From Hippasteria phrygiana (taxonomy: Eukaryota; Echinodermata; Asteroidea; Valvatida; Goniasteridae): 64,000 nucleotides of DNA. The stretch is from assembly GCA_037893225.1 (NCBI GenBank), contig JAZGUH010000451.1, positions 452,001 through 516,000 on the forward strand. Direction: 5' to 3'. The stretch's first letter is position 1, and each line of letters starts with the position of its first letter. Positions 33,698 through 45,394 of the stretch are shown here, piece by piece. A model generated the notes under the pieces. That model made no database searches, was not told the origin of the DNA, and saw only the letters and a program-made list of their open reading frames with translations. Both the position numbers and the translations under genes were made by a program.

Positions 33698-36505
33698 TTC
33701 ATCTGAAAATTTGGCAAACGTTAAGCAGTCACAATGCAGTAAACGGAAGAACGCACACAGAGTTCACAGGAAGAAATTTGTTGCGAGGTTTGAATTTTCT
33801 CGAAGAGTTCTAACGCTGTGAAGCTGGCGATGGTCTCAAATTGTTGCGCTAGATCTAAGCTACCCATACGTGTGAAAATTGCTGTATTTGGTCAATATCC
33901 CATTAAATTATGAACAGGGAAAGGAGGGGCGTTCATCTGAAAATGTGGCAAACGTTAAGCAGTCACAATGCAGTAAACGGGAGAACGCACACAGAGTTCA
34001 CGGGAAGAAATTTTTTGAGAGGTTTGCATTTTCTCGAAGAGTTCTAACGCTGTGAAGCTGGCGATGGTCTCAAATTGTTGCGCTAGATCTAAGCTACCCA
34101 TACGTGTACAAATTACTGGATTTGTTCAATATACCATTCAATTATGAACAGGGAAAGGAGGGGCGTTCATCTGAAAATTTGGCAAACGTTAAGCAGCCAC
34201 AATGCAGTAAACGGGAGAACGCACACAGAGTTCACGGGAAGAAATTTGTTGCGAGGTTTGAATTTTCTCGAAGAGTTCTAACGCTGTGAAGCTAGCGATG
34301 GTCTCAAATTGTTGCGCTAGATCTAAGCTACGCATAAGTGTGAAAATTACTGGATTTGGTCAATATACCATTCAATTATGAACAGGGAAAGGAGGGGCGT
34401 TCATCTGAAAATGTGGCAAACGTTAAACAGCCACAATGCAGTAAACCGGAGAACGCACACAGAGTTCACGGGAAGAATTTTTTTGAGAGGTTTGAATTTT
34501 CTCGAAGAGTTCTAACGCTGTGAAGCTGGCGATGGTCTGAAATTGTTGCGCTATATCTAAGCTACCCGTAAGTGTGAAAATTACTGGATTTGGTCAATAT
34601 CCCATTAAATTATGAGCAGGGAAAGGAGGGGCGTTCATCTCAAAATGTGGCAAACGTTAAGCAGTCACAATGCAGAAAACGGAAGAACGCACACAGAGTT
34701 CACGGGAAGAAATTTGTTGCGAGGTTTAAATTTTCTCGAAGAGTTCTAACGCTGTGAAGCTGGCGATGGTCTCAAATTGTTGCGCTAGATCTAAGCTACC
34801 CATACGTGTGAAAATTGCTGTATTTGGTCAATATCCCATTCAATTATGAACAGGGAAAGGATGGGCGTTCATCTGAAAATTTGGCAAATGTTAAGCAGCC
34901 ACAATGCAGTAAACGGGAGAACGCACACAGAGTTTATGGGAAGAAATTTGTTGCGAGGTTTGAATTTTCTCGAAGAGTTCTAACGCTGTGAAGCTGGCGA
35001 TGGTCTCAAATTGTTGCGCTAGATCTAAGCTACCCATACGTGTAAAAATTACTGGATTTGTTCAATATACCATTAAATTATGAGCAGGGAAAGGAGGGGC
35101 GTTCATCTCAAAATGTGGCAAACGTTAAGCAGTCACAATGCAGTAAACGGAAGAACGCAAACAGAGTTCACGTCAAGAAAATTGTTGCGAGGTTTGAATT
35201 TTCTCGAAGAGTTCTCACGCTATGAAGCTGGCGATGGTCTCAAATTGTTGCGCTATATCTAAGCTACCCGTAAGTGTGAAAATTACTGGATTTGGTCAAT
35301 ATCCCATTAAATTATGAGCAGGGAAAGGAGGGGCGTTCATCTCAAAATGTGGCAAACGTTAAGCAGTCACAATGCAGAAAACGGAAGAACGCACACAGAG
35401 TTCACGGGAAGAAATTTGTTGCGAGGTTTCAATTTTCTCGAAGAGTTCTAACGCTGTGAAGCTGGCGATGGTCTCAAATTGTTGCGCTAGATCTAAGCTA
35501 CCCATACGTGTGAAAATTGCTGTATTTGGTCAATATCCCATTCAATTATGAACAGGGAAAGGAGGGGCGTTCATCTGAAAATGTGGCAAACGTTAAGCAG
35601 TCACAATGCAGTAAACGGGAGAACGCACACAGAGTTCACGGGAAGAAATTTTTTGAGAGGTTTGCATTTTCTCGAAGAGTTCTAACGCTGTGAAGCTGGC
35701 GATGGTCTCAAATTGTTGCGCTAGATCTAAGCTACCCATACGTGTAAAAATTACTGGATTTGTTCAATATACCATTCAATTATGAACAGGGAAAGGAGGG
35801 GCGTTCATCTGAAAATTTGGCAAACGTTAAGCAGCCACAATGCAGTAAACGGGAGAACGCACACAGAGTTCACGGGAAGAACTTTGTTGCGAGTTTTGAA
35901 TTTTCTCGAATAGTTCTAACGATGTGAAGCTGGCGATTGTCTCAAATTGTTGCGCTAGATCTAAGCTACTCATACGTGTGAAAATTGCTGGATTTGGTCA
36001 ATATCACATTAAATTATGAGCAGGGAAAGGAGGGGCGTTCATCTCAAAATGTGGCAAACGTTAAGCAGTCACAATGCAGTAAACGGAAGAACGCAAACAG
36101 AGTTCACGTCAAGAAAATTGTTGCGAGGTTTGAATTTTCTCGAAGAGTTCTCACGCTATGAAGCTGGCGATGGTCTCAAATTGTTGCGCTAGATCTAAGC
36201 TACCCATACGTGTGAAAATTACTGGATTTGGTCAATATCCCATTCAATTATGAACAGGGAAAGGATGGGCGTTCATCTGAAAATTTGGCAAATGTTAAGC
36301 AGCCACAATGCAGTAAACGGGAGAACGCACACAGAGTTTATGGGAAGACATTTGTTGCGAGGTTTGAATTTTCTCGAAGAGTTCTAACGCTGTGAAGCTG
36401 GCGATGGTCTCAAATTGTTGCGCTAGATCTAAGCTACCCATACGTGTGAAAATTGCTGTATTTGGTCAATATCCCATTAAATTATGAACAGGGAAAGGAG
36501 GGGCG
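33698..36505 (+). repeat. Twelve mixed monomers
   Basis: Order: K-like/G, I, C/A, B/F, G, A/B, E/F, G, I, D, E, A2. The first has CACAGGAAG like K and a G-like end. C/A at 34,166 has AAGCTAGCG then CTACGCATAAG. B/F at 34,400 has GTTAAACAG, GAATTTTTTTGAG, then CTATATC and CCCGTAAG. A/B at 34,868 ends GTAAAAATTACTGG. G at 35,336 has GAGGTTTCAATTTTC. D at 35,804 has GCGAGTTTTGAA. A high fraction are chimeric. Confidence 0.78.
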
Positions 36506-39078
36506 TTCATCTGAAAATGTGGCAAACGTTAAGCAGTCACAATGCAGTAAACGGGAGAACGCACACAGAGTTCACGGGAAGAAATTTTTTGAGAGGTTTG
36601 CATTTTCTCGAAGAGTTCTGACGCTGTGAAGCTGGCGATGGTCTCAAATTGTTGCGCTAGATCTAAGCTACCCATACGTGTAAAAATTACTGGATTTGTT
36701 CAATATACCATTCAATTATGAACAGGGAAAGGAGGGGCGTTCATCTGAAAATTTGGCAAACGTTAAGCAGCCACAATGCAGTAAACGGGAGAACGCACAC
36801 AGAGTTCACGGGAAGAAATTTGTTGCGAGGTTTGAATTTTCTCGAAGAGTTCTAACGCTGTGAAGCTAGCGATGGTCTCAAATTGTTGCGCTAGATCTAA
36901 GCTACTCATACGTGTGAAAATTACTGGATTTGGTCAATATCCCAGTAAATTATGAACAGGGAAAGGAGGGGCGTTCATTTGAAAATGTGGCAAACGTTAA
37001 GCAGTCACAATGCAATAAACGGGAGAACGCACACAGAGTTCACGGGAAGAAATTAGTTGCGAGGTTTGAATTTTCTCGAAGAGTTCTAACGCTATGAAGC
37101 TGGCGATGGTCTCAAATTGTTGCGCTAGATCTAAGCTACTCATACTTGTGAAAATTGCTGGATTTGGTCAATATCCCATTAAATTATGAGCAGGGAAAGG
37201 AGGGGCGTTCATCTCAAAATGTGGCAAACGTTAAGCAGTCACAATGCAGTAAACGGAAGAACGCAAACAGAGTTCACGTCAAGAAAATTGTTGCGAGGTT
37301 TGAATTTTCTCGAAGAGTTCTCACGCTATGAAGCTGGCGATGGTCTCAAATTGTTGCGCTAGATCTAAGCTACCCATACGTGTGAAAATTACTGGATTTG
37401 GTCAATATACCATTCAATTATGAACAGGTAAAGGAGGGGCGTTCATCTGAAAATGTGGAAAACGTTAAGCAGTCACAATGCAGTAAACGGAAGAACGCAC
37501 ACAGAGTTCACAGAAGGAAATTTGTTGCGAGGTTTGAATTTTCTCGAAGAGTTCTAACGCTGTGAAGCTGGCGATGGTCTGAAATTGTTGCGCTATATCT
37601 AAGCTACCCGTAATTGTGAAAATTACTGGATTTGGTCAATATCCCATTAAATTATGAGCAGGGAAAGGAGGGGCGTTCATCTGAAAATGTGGCAAACGTT
37701 AAGCAGTCACAATGCAGAAAACGGAAGAACGCACACAGAGTTCACGGGAAGAAATTTGTTGCGAGGTTTAAATTTTCTCGAAGAGTTCTAACGCTGTGAA
37801 GCTGGCGATGGTCTCAAATTGTTGCGCTAGATCTAAGCTACCCATACGTGTGAAAATTGCTGTATTTGGTCAATATCCCATTCAATTATGAACAGGGAAA
37901 GGATGGGCGTTCATCTGAAAATTTGGCAAATGTTAAGCAGCCACAATGCAGTAAACGGGAGAACGCACACAGAGTTTATGGGAAGAAATTTGTTGCGAGG
38001 TTTGAATTTTCTCGAAGAGTTCTAACGCTGTGAAGCTGGCGATGGTCTCAAATTGTTGCGCTAGATCTAAGCTACCCATACGTGTAAAAATTACTGGATT
38101 TGTTCAATATACCATTCAATTATGAACAGGGAAAGGAGGGGCGTTCATCTGAAAATTTGGCAAACGTTAAGCAGCCACAATGCAGTAAACGGGAGAACGC
38201 ACACAGAGTTCACGGGAAGAACTTTGTTGCGAGGTTTGAATTTTCTCGAATAGTTCTAACGATGTGAAGCTGGCGATTGTCTCAAATTGTTGCGCTAGAT
38301 CTAAGCTACTCATACGTGTGAAAATTGCTGGATTTGGTCAATATCCCATTAAATTATGAGCAGGGAAAGGAGGGGCGTTCATCTCAAAATGTGGCAAACG
38401 TTAAGCAGTCACAATGCAGTAAACGGAAGAACGCAAACAGAGTTCACGTCAAGAAAATTGTTGCGAGGTTTGAATTTTCTCGAAGAGTTCTCACGCTATG
38501 AAGCTGGCGATGGTCTCAAATTGTTGCGCTAGATCTAAGCTACCCATACGTGTGAAAATTACTGGATTTTGTCAATATCCCATTCAATTATGAACAGGTA
38601 AAGGAGGGGCGTTCATCTGAAAATGTGGAAAACGTTAAGCAGTCACAATGCAGTAAACGGAAGAACGCACACAGAGTTCACAGAAGGAAATTTGTTGCGA
38701 GGTTTGAATTTTCTCGAAGAGTTCTAACGCTGTGAAGCTGGCGATGGTCTGAAATTGTTGCGCTATATCTAAGCTACCCGTAAGTGTGAAAATTACTGGA
38801 TTTGGTCAATATCCCATTAAATTATGAGCAGGGAAAGGAGGGGCGTTCATCTCAAAATGTGGCAAACGTTAAGCAGTCACAATGCAGAAAACGGAAGAAC
38901 GCACACAGAGTTCACGGGAAAAATTTGTTGCGAGGTTTAAATTTTCTCGAAGAGTTCTAACGCTGTGAAGCTGGCGATGGTCTCAAATTGTTGCGCTAGA
39001 TCTAAGCTACCCATACGTGTGAAAATTGCTGTATTTGGTCAATATCCCATTCAATTATGAACAGGGAAAGGAGGGGCG
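36506..39078 (+). repeat. Eleven-monomer unit I-C-H-E-F-G-A/B-D-E-F-G, copy 1
   Basis: 2573 bp. It reads as a seven-mer fused to the shorter D-E-F-G cycle through an A/B chimera at 37,910. Markers are CTCATACTTGTG in H, CCGTAATTGTG in F, GGATTTTGTC in the second E and the one-base deletion CACGGGAAAAATTTG in the second G at 38,916-38,926. A private TTCTGACGCTG lies near 36,618. Confidence 0.88.
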
Positions 39079-41651
39079 TTCATCTGAAAATGTGGCAAAC
39101 GTTAAGCAGTCACAATGCAGTAAACGGGAGAACGCACACAGAGTTCACGGGAAGAAATTTTTTGAGAGGTTTGCATTTTCTCGAAGAGTTCTAACGCTGT
39201 GAAGCTGGCGATGGTCTCAAATTGTTGCGCTAGATCTAAGCTACCCATACGTGTAAAAATTACTGGATTTGTTCAATATACCATTCAATTATGCACAGGG
39301 AAAGGAGGGGCGTTCATCTGAAAATTTGGCAAACGTTAAGCAGCCACAATGCAGTAAACGGGAGAACGCACACAGAGTTCACGGGAAGAAATTTGTTGCG
39401 AGGTTTGAATTTTCTCGAAGAGTTCTAACGCTGTGAAGCTAGCGATGGTCTCAAATTGTTGCGCTAGATCTAAGCTACTCATACGTGTGAAAATTACTGG
39501 ATTTGGTCAATATCCCAGTAAATTATGAACAGGGAAAGGAGGGGCGTTCATTTGAAAATGTGGCAAACGTTAAGCAGTCACAATGCAATAAACGGGAGAA
39601 CGCACACAGAGTTCACGGGAAGAAATTAGTTGCGAGGTTTGAATTTTCTCGAAGAGTTCTAACGCTATGAAGCTGGCGATGGTCTCAAATTGTTGCGCTA
39701 GATCTAAGCTACTCATACTTGTGAAAATTGCTGGATTTGGTCAATATCCCATTAAATTATGAGCAGGGAAAGGAGGGGCGTTCATCTCAAAATGTGGCAA
39801 ACGTTAAGCAGTCACAATGCAGTAAACGGAAGAACGCAAACAGAGTTCACGTCAAGAAAATTGTTGCGAGGTTTGAATTTTCTCGAAGAGTTCTCACGCT
39901 ATGAAGCTGGCGATGGTCTCAAATTGTTGCGCTAGATCTAAGCTACCCATACGTGTGAAAATTACTGGATTTGGTCAATATACCATTCAATTATGAACAG
40001 GTAAAGGAGGGGCGTTCATCTGAAAATGTGGAAAACGTTAAGCAGTCACAATGCAGTAAACGGAAGAACGCACACAGAGTTCACAGAAGGAAATTTGTTG
40101 CGAGGTTTGAATTTTCTCGAAGAGTTCTAACGCTGTGAAGCTGGCGATGGTCTGAAATTGTTGCGCTATATCTAAGCTACCCGTAATTGTGAAAATTACT
40201 GGATTTGGTCAATATCCCATTAAATTATGAGCAGGGAAAGGAGGGGCGTTCATCTGAAAATGTGGCAAACGTTAAGCAGTCACAATGCAGAAAACGGAAG
40301 AACGCACACAGAGTTCACGGGAAGAAATTTGTTGCGAGGTTTAAATTTTCTCGAAGAGTTCTAACGCTGTGAAGCTGGCGATGGTCTCAAATTGTTGCGC
40401 TAGATCTAAGCTACCCATACGTGTGAAAATTGCTGTATTTGGTCAATATCCCATTCAATTATGAACAGGGAAAGGATGGGCGTTCATCTGAAAATTTGGC
40501 AAATGTTAAGCAGCCACAATGCAGTAAACGGGAGAACGCACACAGAGTTTATGGGAAGAAATTTGTTGCGAGGTTTGAATTTTCTCGAAGAGTTCTAACG
40601 CTGTGAAGCTGGCGATGGTCTCAAATTGTTGCGCTAGATCTAAGCTACCCATACGTGTAAAAATTACTGGATTTGTTCAATATACCATTCAATTATGAAC
40701 AGGGAAAGGAGGGGCGTTCATCTGAAAATTTGGCAAACGTTAAGCAGCCACAATGCAGTAAACGGGAGAACGCACACAGAGTTCACGGGAAGAACTTTGT
40801 TGCGAGGTTTGAATTTTCTCGAATAGTTCTAACGATGTGAAGCTGGCGATTGTCTCAAATTGTTGCGCTAGATCTAAGCTACTCATACGTGTGAAAATTG
40901 CTGGATTTGGTCAATATCCCATTAAATTATGAGCAGGGAAAGGAGGGGCGTTCATCTCAAAATGTGGCAAACGTTAAGCAGTCACAATGCAGTAAACGGA
41001 AGAACGCAAACAGAGTTCACGTCAAGAAAATTGTTGCGAGGTTTGAATTTTCTCGAAGAGTTCTCACGCTATGAAGCTGGCGATGGTCTCAAATTGTTGC
41101 GCTAGATCTAAGCTACCCATACGTGTGAAAATTACTGGATTTTGTCAATATCCCATTCAATTATGAACAGGTAAAGGAGGGGCGTTCATCTGAAAATGTG
41201 GAAAACGTTAAGCAGTCACAATGCAGTAAACGGAAGAACGCACACAGAGTTCACAGAAGGAAATTTGTTGCGAGGTTTGAATTTTCTCGAAGAGTTCTAA
41301 CGCTGTGAAGCTGGCGATGGTCTGAAATTGTTGCGCTATATCTAAGCTACCCGTAAGTGTGAAAATTACTGGATTTGGTCAATATCCCATTAAATTATGA
41401 GCAGGGAAAGGAGGGGCGTTCATCTCAAAATGTGGCAAACGTTAAGCAGTCACAATGCAGAAAACGGAAGAACGCACACAGAGTTCACGGGAAAAATTTG
41501 TTGCGAGGTTTAAATTTTCTCGAAGAGTTCTAACGCTGTGAAGCTGGCGATGGTCTCAAATTGTTGCGCTAGATCTAAGCTACCCATACGTGTGAAAATT
41601 GCTGTATTTGGTCAATATCCCATTCAATTATGAACAGGGAAAGGAGGGGCG
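39079..41651 (+). repeat. Eleven-monomer unit, copy 2
   Basis: Tandem copy of the preceding 2573 bp with all its markers: CTCATACTTGTG, CCGTAATTGTG, GGATTTTGTC and the deletion in G at 41,489-41,499. It differs at ATTATGCACAGG near 39,294, where copy 1 has ATGAACAGG. The same ATGCACAGG recurs in the I monomers at 41,652, 48,905, 54,053 and 63,413. Confidence 0.88.
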
Positions 41652-44600
41652 TTCATCTGAAAATGTGGCAAACGTTAAGCAGTCACAATGCAGTAAACGG
41701 GATAACGCACACAGAGTTCCAGGAAGAAATTTTTTGAGAGGTTTGCATTTTCTCGAAGAGTTCTAACGCTGTGAAGCTGGCGATGGTCTCAAATTGTTGC
41801 GCTAGATCTAAGCTACCCATACGTGTAAAAATTACTGGATTTGTTCAATATACCATTCAATTATGCACAGGGAAAGGAGGGGCGTTCATCTGAAAATTTG
41901 GCAAACGTTAAGCAGCCACAATGCAGTAAACGGGAGAACGCACACAGAGTTCACGGGAAGAAATTTGTTGCGAGGTTTGAATTTTCTCGAAGAGTTCTAA
42001 CGCTGTGAAGCTAGCGATGGTCTCAAATTGTTGCGCTAGATCTAAGCTACTCATACGTGTGAAAATTACTGGATTTGGTCAATATCCCAGTAAATTATGA
42101 ACAGGGAAAGGAGGGGCGTTCATTTGAAAATGTGGCAAACGTTAAGCAGTCACAATGCAATAAACGGGAGAACGCACACAGAGTTCACGGGAAGAAATTA
42201 GTTGCGAGGTTTGAATTTTCTCGAAGAGTTCTCACGCTGTGAAGCTGGCGATGGTCTGAAATTGTTGCGCTAGATCTAAGCTACGCATAAGTGTGAAAAT
42301 TACTGGATTTGGTCAATATACCATTCAATTATGAACAGGGAAAGGAGGGGCGTTCATCTGAAAATGTGGCAAACGTTAAGCAGCCACAATGCAGTAAACC
42401 GGAGAATGTACACAGAGTTCACGGGAAGAATTTTTTTGAGAGGTTTGAATTTTCTCGAAGAGTTCTAACGCTGTGAAGCTGGCGATGGTCTCAAATTGTT
42501 GCGCTAGATCTAAGCTACTCATACGTGTGAAAATTGCTGGATTTGGTCAATATCCCATTAAATTATGAGCAGGGAAAGGAGGGGCGTTCATCTCAAAATG
42601 TGGCAAACGTTAAGCAGTCACAATGCAGTAAACGGAAGAACGCAAACAGAGTTCACGTCAAGAAAATTTTTGCGAGGTTTGAATTTTCTCGAAGAGTTCT
42701 CACGCTATGAAGCTGGCGATGGTCTCAAATTGTTGCGCTAGATCTAAGCTACCCATACGTGTGAAAATTACTGGATTTGGTCAATATCCCATTCAATTAT
42801 GAACAGGTAAAGGAGGGGCGTTCATCTGAAAATGTGGAAAACGTTAAGCAGTCACAATGCAGTAAACGGAAGAACGCACACAGAGTTCACAGAAGGAAAT
42901 TTGTTGCGAGGTTTGAATTTTCTAGAAGAGTTCTAACGCTGTGAAGCTGGCGATGGTCTGAAATTGTTGCGCTATATCTAAGCTACCCGTAAGTGTGAAA
43001 ATTACTGGATTTGGTCAATATCCCATGAAATTATGAGCAGGGAAAGGAGGGGCGTTCATCTGAAAATGTGGCAAACGTTAAGCAGTCACAATGAAGAAAA
43101 CGGAAGAACGCACACAGAGTTCACGGGAAGAAATTTGTTGCGAGGTTTAAATTTTCTCGAAGAGTTCTAACGCTGTGAAGCTGGCGATGGTCTCAAATTG
43201 TTGCGCTAGATCTAAGCTACCCATACGTGTGAAAATTGCTGTATTTGGTCAATATCCGATTCAATTATGAACAGGGAAAGGATGGGCGTTCATCTGAAAA
43301 TTTGGCAAATGTTAAGCAGCCACAATGCAGTAAACGGGAGAACGCACACAGAGTTTATGGGAAGACATTTGTTGCGAGGTTTGAATTTTCTCGAAGAGTT
43401 CTAACGCTGTGAAGCTGGCGATGGTCTCAAATTGTTGCGCTAGATCTAAGCTACCCATACGTGTGAAAATTGCTGTATTTGGTCAATATCCCATTAAATT
43501 ATGAACAGGGAAAGGAGGGGCGTTCATCTGAAAATGTGGCAAACGTTAAGCAGTCACAATGCAGTAAACGGGAGAACGCACACAGAGTTCACGGGAAGAA
43601 TTTTTTTGAGAGGTTTGCATTTTCTCTAAGAGTTCTAACGCTGTGAAGCTGGCGATGGTCTCAAATTGTTGCGCTAGATCTAAGCTACCCATACGTGTAA
43701 AAATTACTGGATTTGTTCAATATACCATTCAATTATGAACAGGGAAAGGAGGGGCGTTCATCTGAAAATTTGGCAAACGTTAAGCAGCCACAATGCAGTA
43801 AACGGGAGAACGCACACAGAGTTCACGGGAAGAAATTTGTTGCGAGGTTTGAATTTTCTCGAAGAGTTCTAACGCTGTGAAGCTAGCGATGGTCTCAAAT
43901 TGTTGCGCTAGATCTAAGCTACTCATACGTGTGAAAATTACTGGATTTGGTCAATATCCCAGTAAATTATGAACAGGGAAAGGAGGGGCGTTCATTTGAA
44001 AATGTGGCAAACGTTAAGCAGTCACAATGCAATAAACAGGAGAACGCACACAGAGTTCACGGGAAGAAATTAGTTGCGAGGTTTGAATTTTCTCGAAGAG
44101 TTCTAACGCTATGAAGCTGGCGATGGTCTCAAATTGTTGCGCTAGATCTAAGCTACTCATACGTGTGAAAATTGCTGGATTTGGTCAATATCCCATTAAA
44201 TTATGAACAGGGAGAGGAGGGGCGTTCATCTGAAAATGTGGCAAACGTTAAGCAGTCACAATGAAGTAAACGGGAGAACGCACACAGAGTTTATGGGAAG
44301 AAATTTGTTGCGAGGTTTGAATTTTCTCGAAGAGTTCTCACGCTGTGAAGCTGGCGATGGTCTGAAATTGTTGCGCTAGATCTAAGCTACGCATAAGTGT
44401 GAAAATTACTGGATTTGGTCAATATACCATTCAATTATGAACAGGGAAAGGAGGGGCGTTCATCTGAAAATTTGGCAAACGTTAAGCAGCCACAATGCAG
44501 TAAACGGGAGAACGCACACAGAGTTCACGGGAAGAACTTTGTTGCGAGGTTTGAATTTTCTCGAATAGTTCTAACGATGTGAAGCTGGCGATTGTCTCAA

Positions 44601-45394
44601 ATTGTTGCGCTAGATCTAAGCTACTCATACGTGTGAAAATTGCTGGATTTGGTCAATATCCCATTAAATTATGAGCAGGGAAAGGAGGGGCGTTCATCTC
44701 AAAATGTGGCAAACGTTAAGCAGCCACAATGCAGTAAACGGGAGAACGCACACAGAGTTCACGGGAAGAACTTTGTTGCGAGGTTTGAATTTTCTCGAAT
44801 AGTTCTAACGCTTTGAAGCTGGCGATGGTCTCAAATTGTTGCGCTAGATCTAAGCTACCCATACGTGTGAAAATTACTGCATTTGGTCAATATCCCATTC
44901 AATTATGAACAGGTAAAGGAGGGGCGTTCATCTGAAAATGTGGAAAACGTTAAGCAGTCACAATGCAGTAAACGGAAGAACGCACACAGAGTTCACAGAA
45001 GGAAATTTGTTGCGAGGTTTGAATTTTCTCGAAGAGTTCTAACGCTGTGAAGCTGGCGATGGTCTGAAATTGTTGCGCTATATCTAAGCTACCCGTAAGT
45101 GTGAAAATTACTGGATTTGGTTAATATCCCATTAAATTATGAGCAGGGAAAGGAGGGGCGTTCATCTCAAAATGTGGCAAACGTTAAGCAGTCACAATGC
45201 AGAAAACGGAAGAACGCACACAGAGTTCACAGGAAGAAATTTGTTGCGAGGTTTAAATTTTCTCGAAGAGTTCTAACGCTGTGAAGCTGGCGATGGTCTC
45301 AAATTGTTGCGCTAGATCTAAGCTACCCATACGTTTGAAAATTGCTGTATTTGGTCAATATCCCATTCAATTATGAACAGGGAAAGGAGGGGCG
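41652..45394 (+). repeat. I-C-H/A-B/H-E-F-G-A2-I-C-H-A'-D-D'-F-G
   Basis: Sixteen monomers. The first I is 233 bp with GATAACGC and GAGTTCCAGG, both private. B/H at 42,353 has GAGAATGTACACAG. E at 42,587 has AAAATTTTTGCG. F at 42,821 has TTTCTAGAAG and ends TCCCATGAAATT. G at 43,055 has ATGAAGAAAACGG and ends ATATCCGATTC. From 42,821 the order matches 57,329 onward at an exact 14,508-bp offset. Confidence 0.8.
44693..44926 (+). repeat. Class D' monomer
   Basis: D' starts like E (CTCAAAATGTGG), continues like D (CAGCCAC, GAACTTTG, GAATAGTTCTAACG), then has CGCTTTGAAGC and an E-like end with GAACAGGTAAAGG. Copies follow D at 44693, 57095, 59201 and 61541. Those at 44693, 59201 and 61541 carry ATTACTGCATTT where the one at 57095 has ATTACTGGATTT, a marker useful for ordering the duplications. 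Confidence 0.78.

Noticed and set aside
34104..34289. 61-codon open frame
   Set aside because: Arises because GTGTACAAATT replaces the usual GTGTAAAAATT and removes a TAA in one monomer; no other coding signal.
20571..35262. Apparent 14,509-bp duplication from the matching frames at 20,571 and 35,080
   Set aside because: Neighbouring monomers differ in order and class, so the two class E variants probably arose separately by exchange with F.
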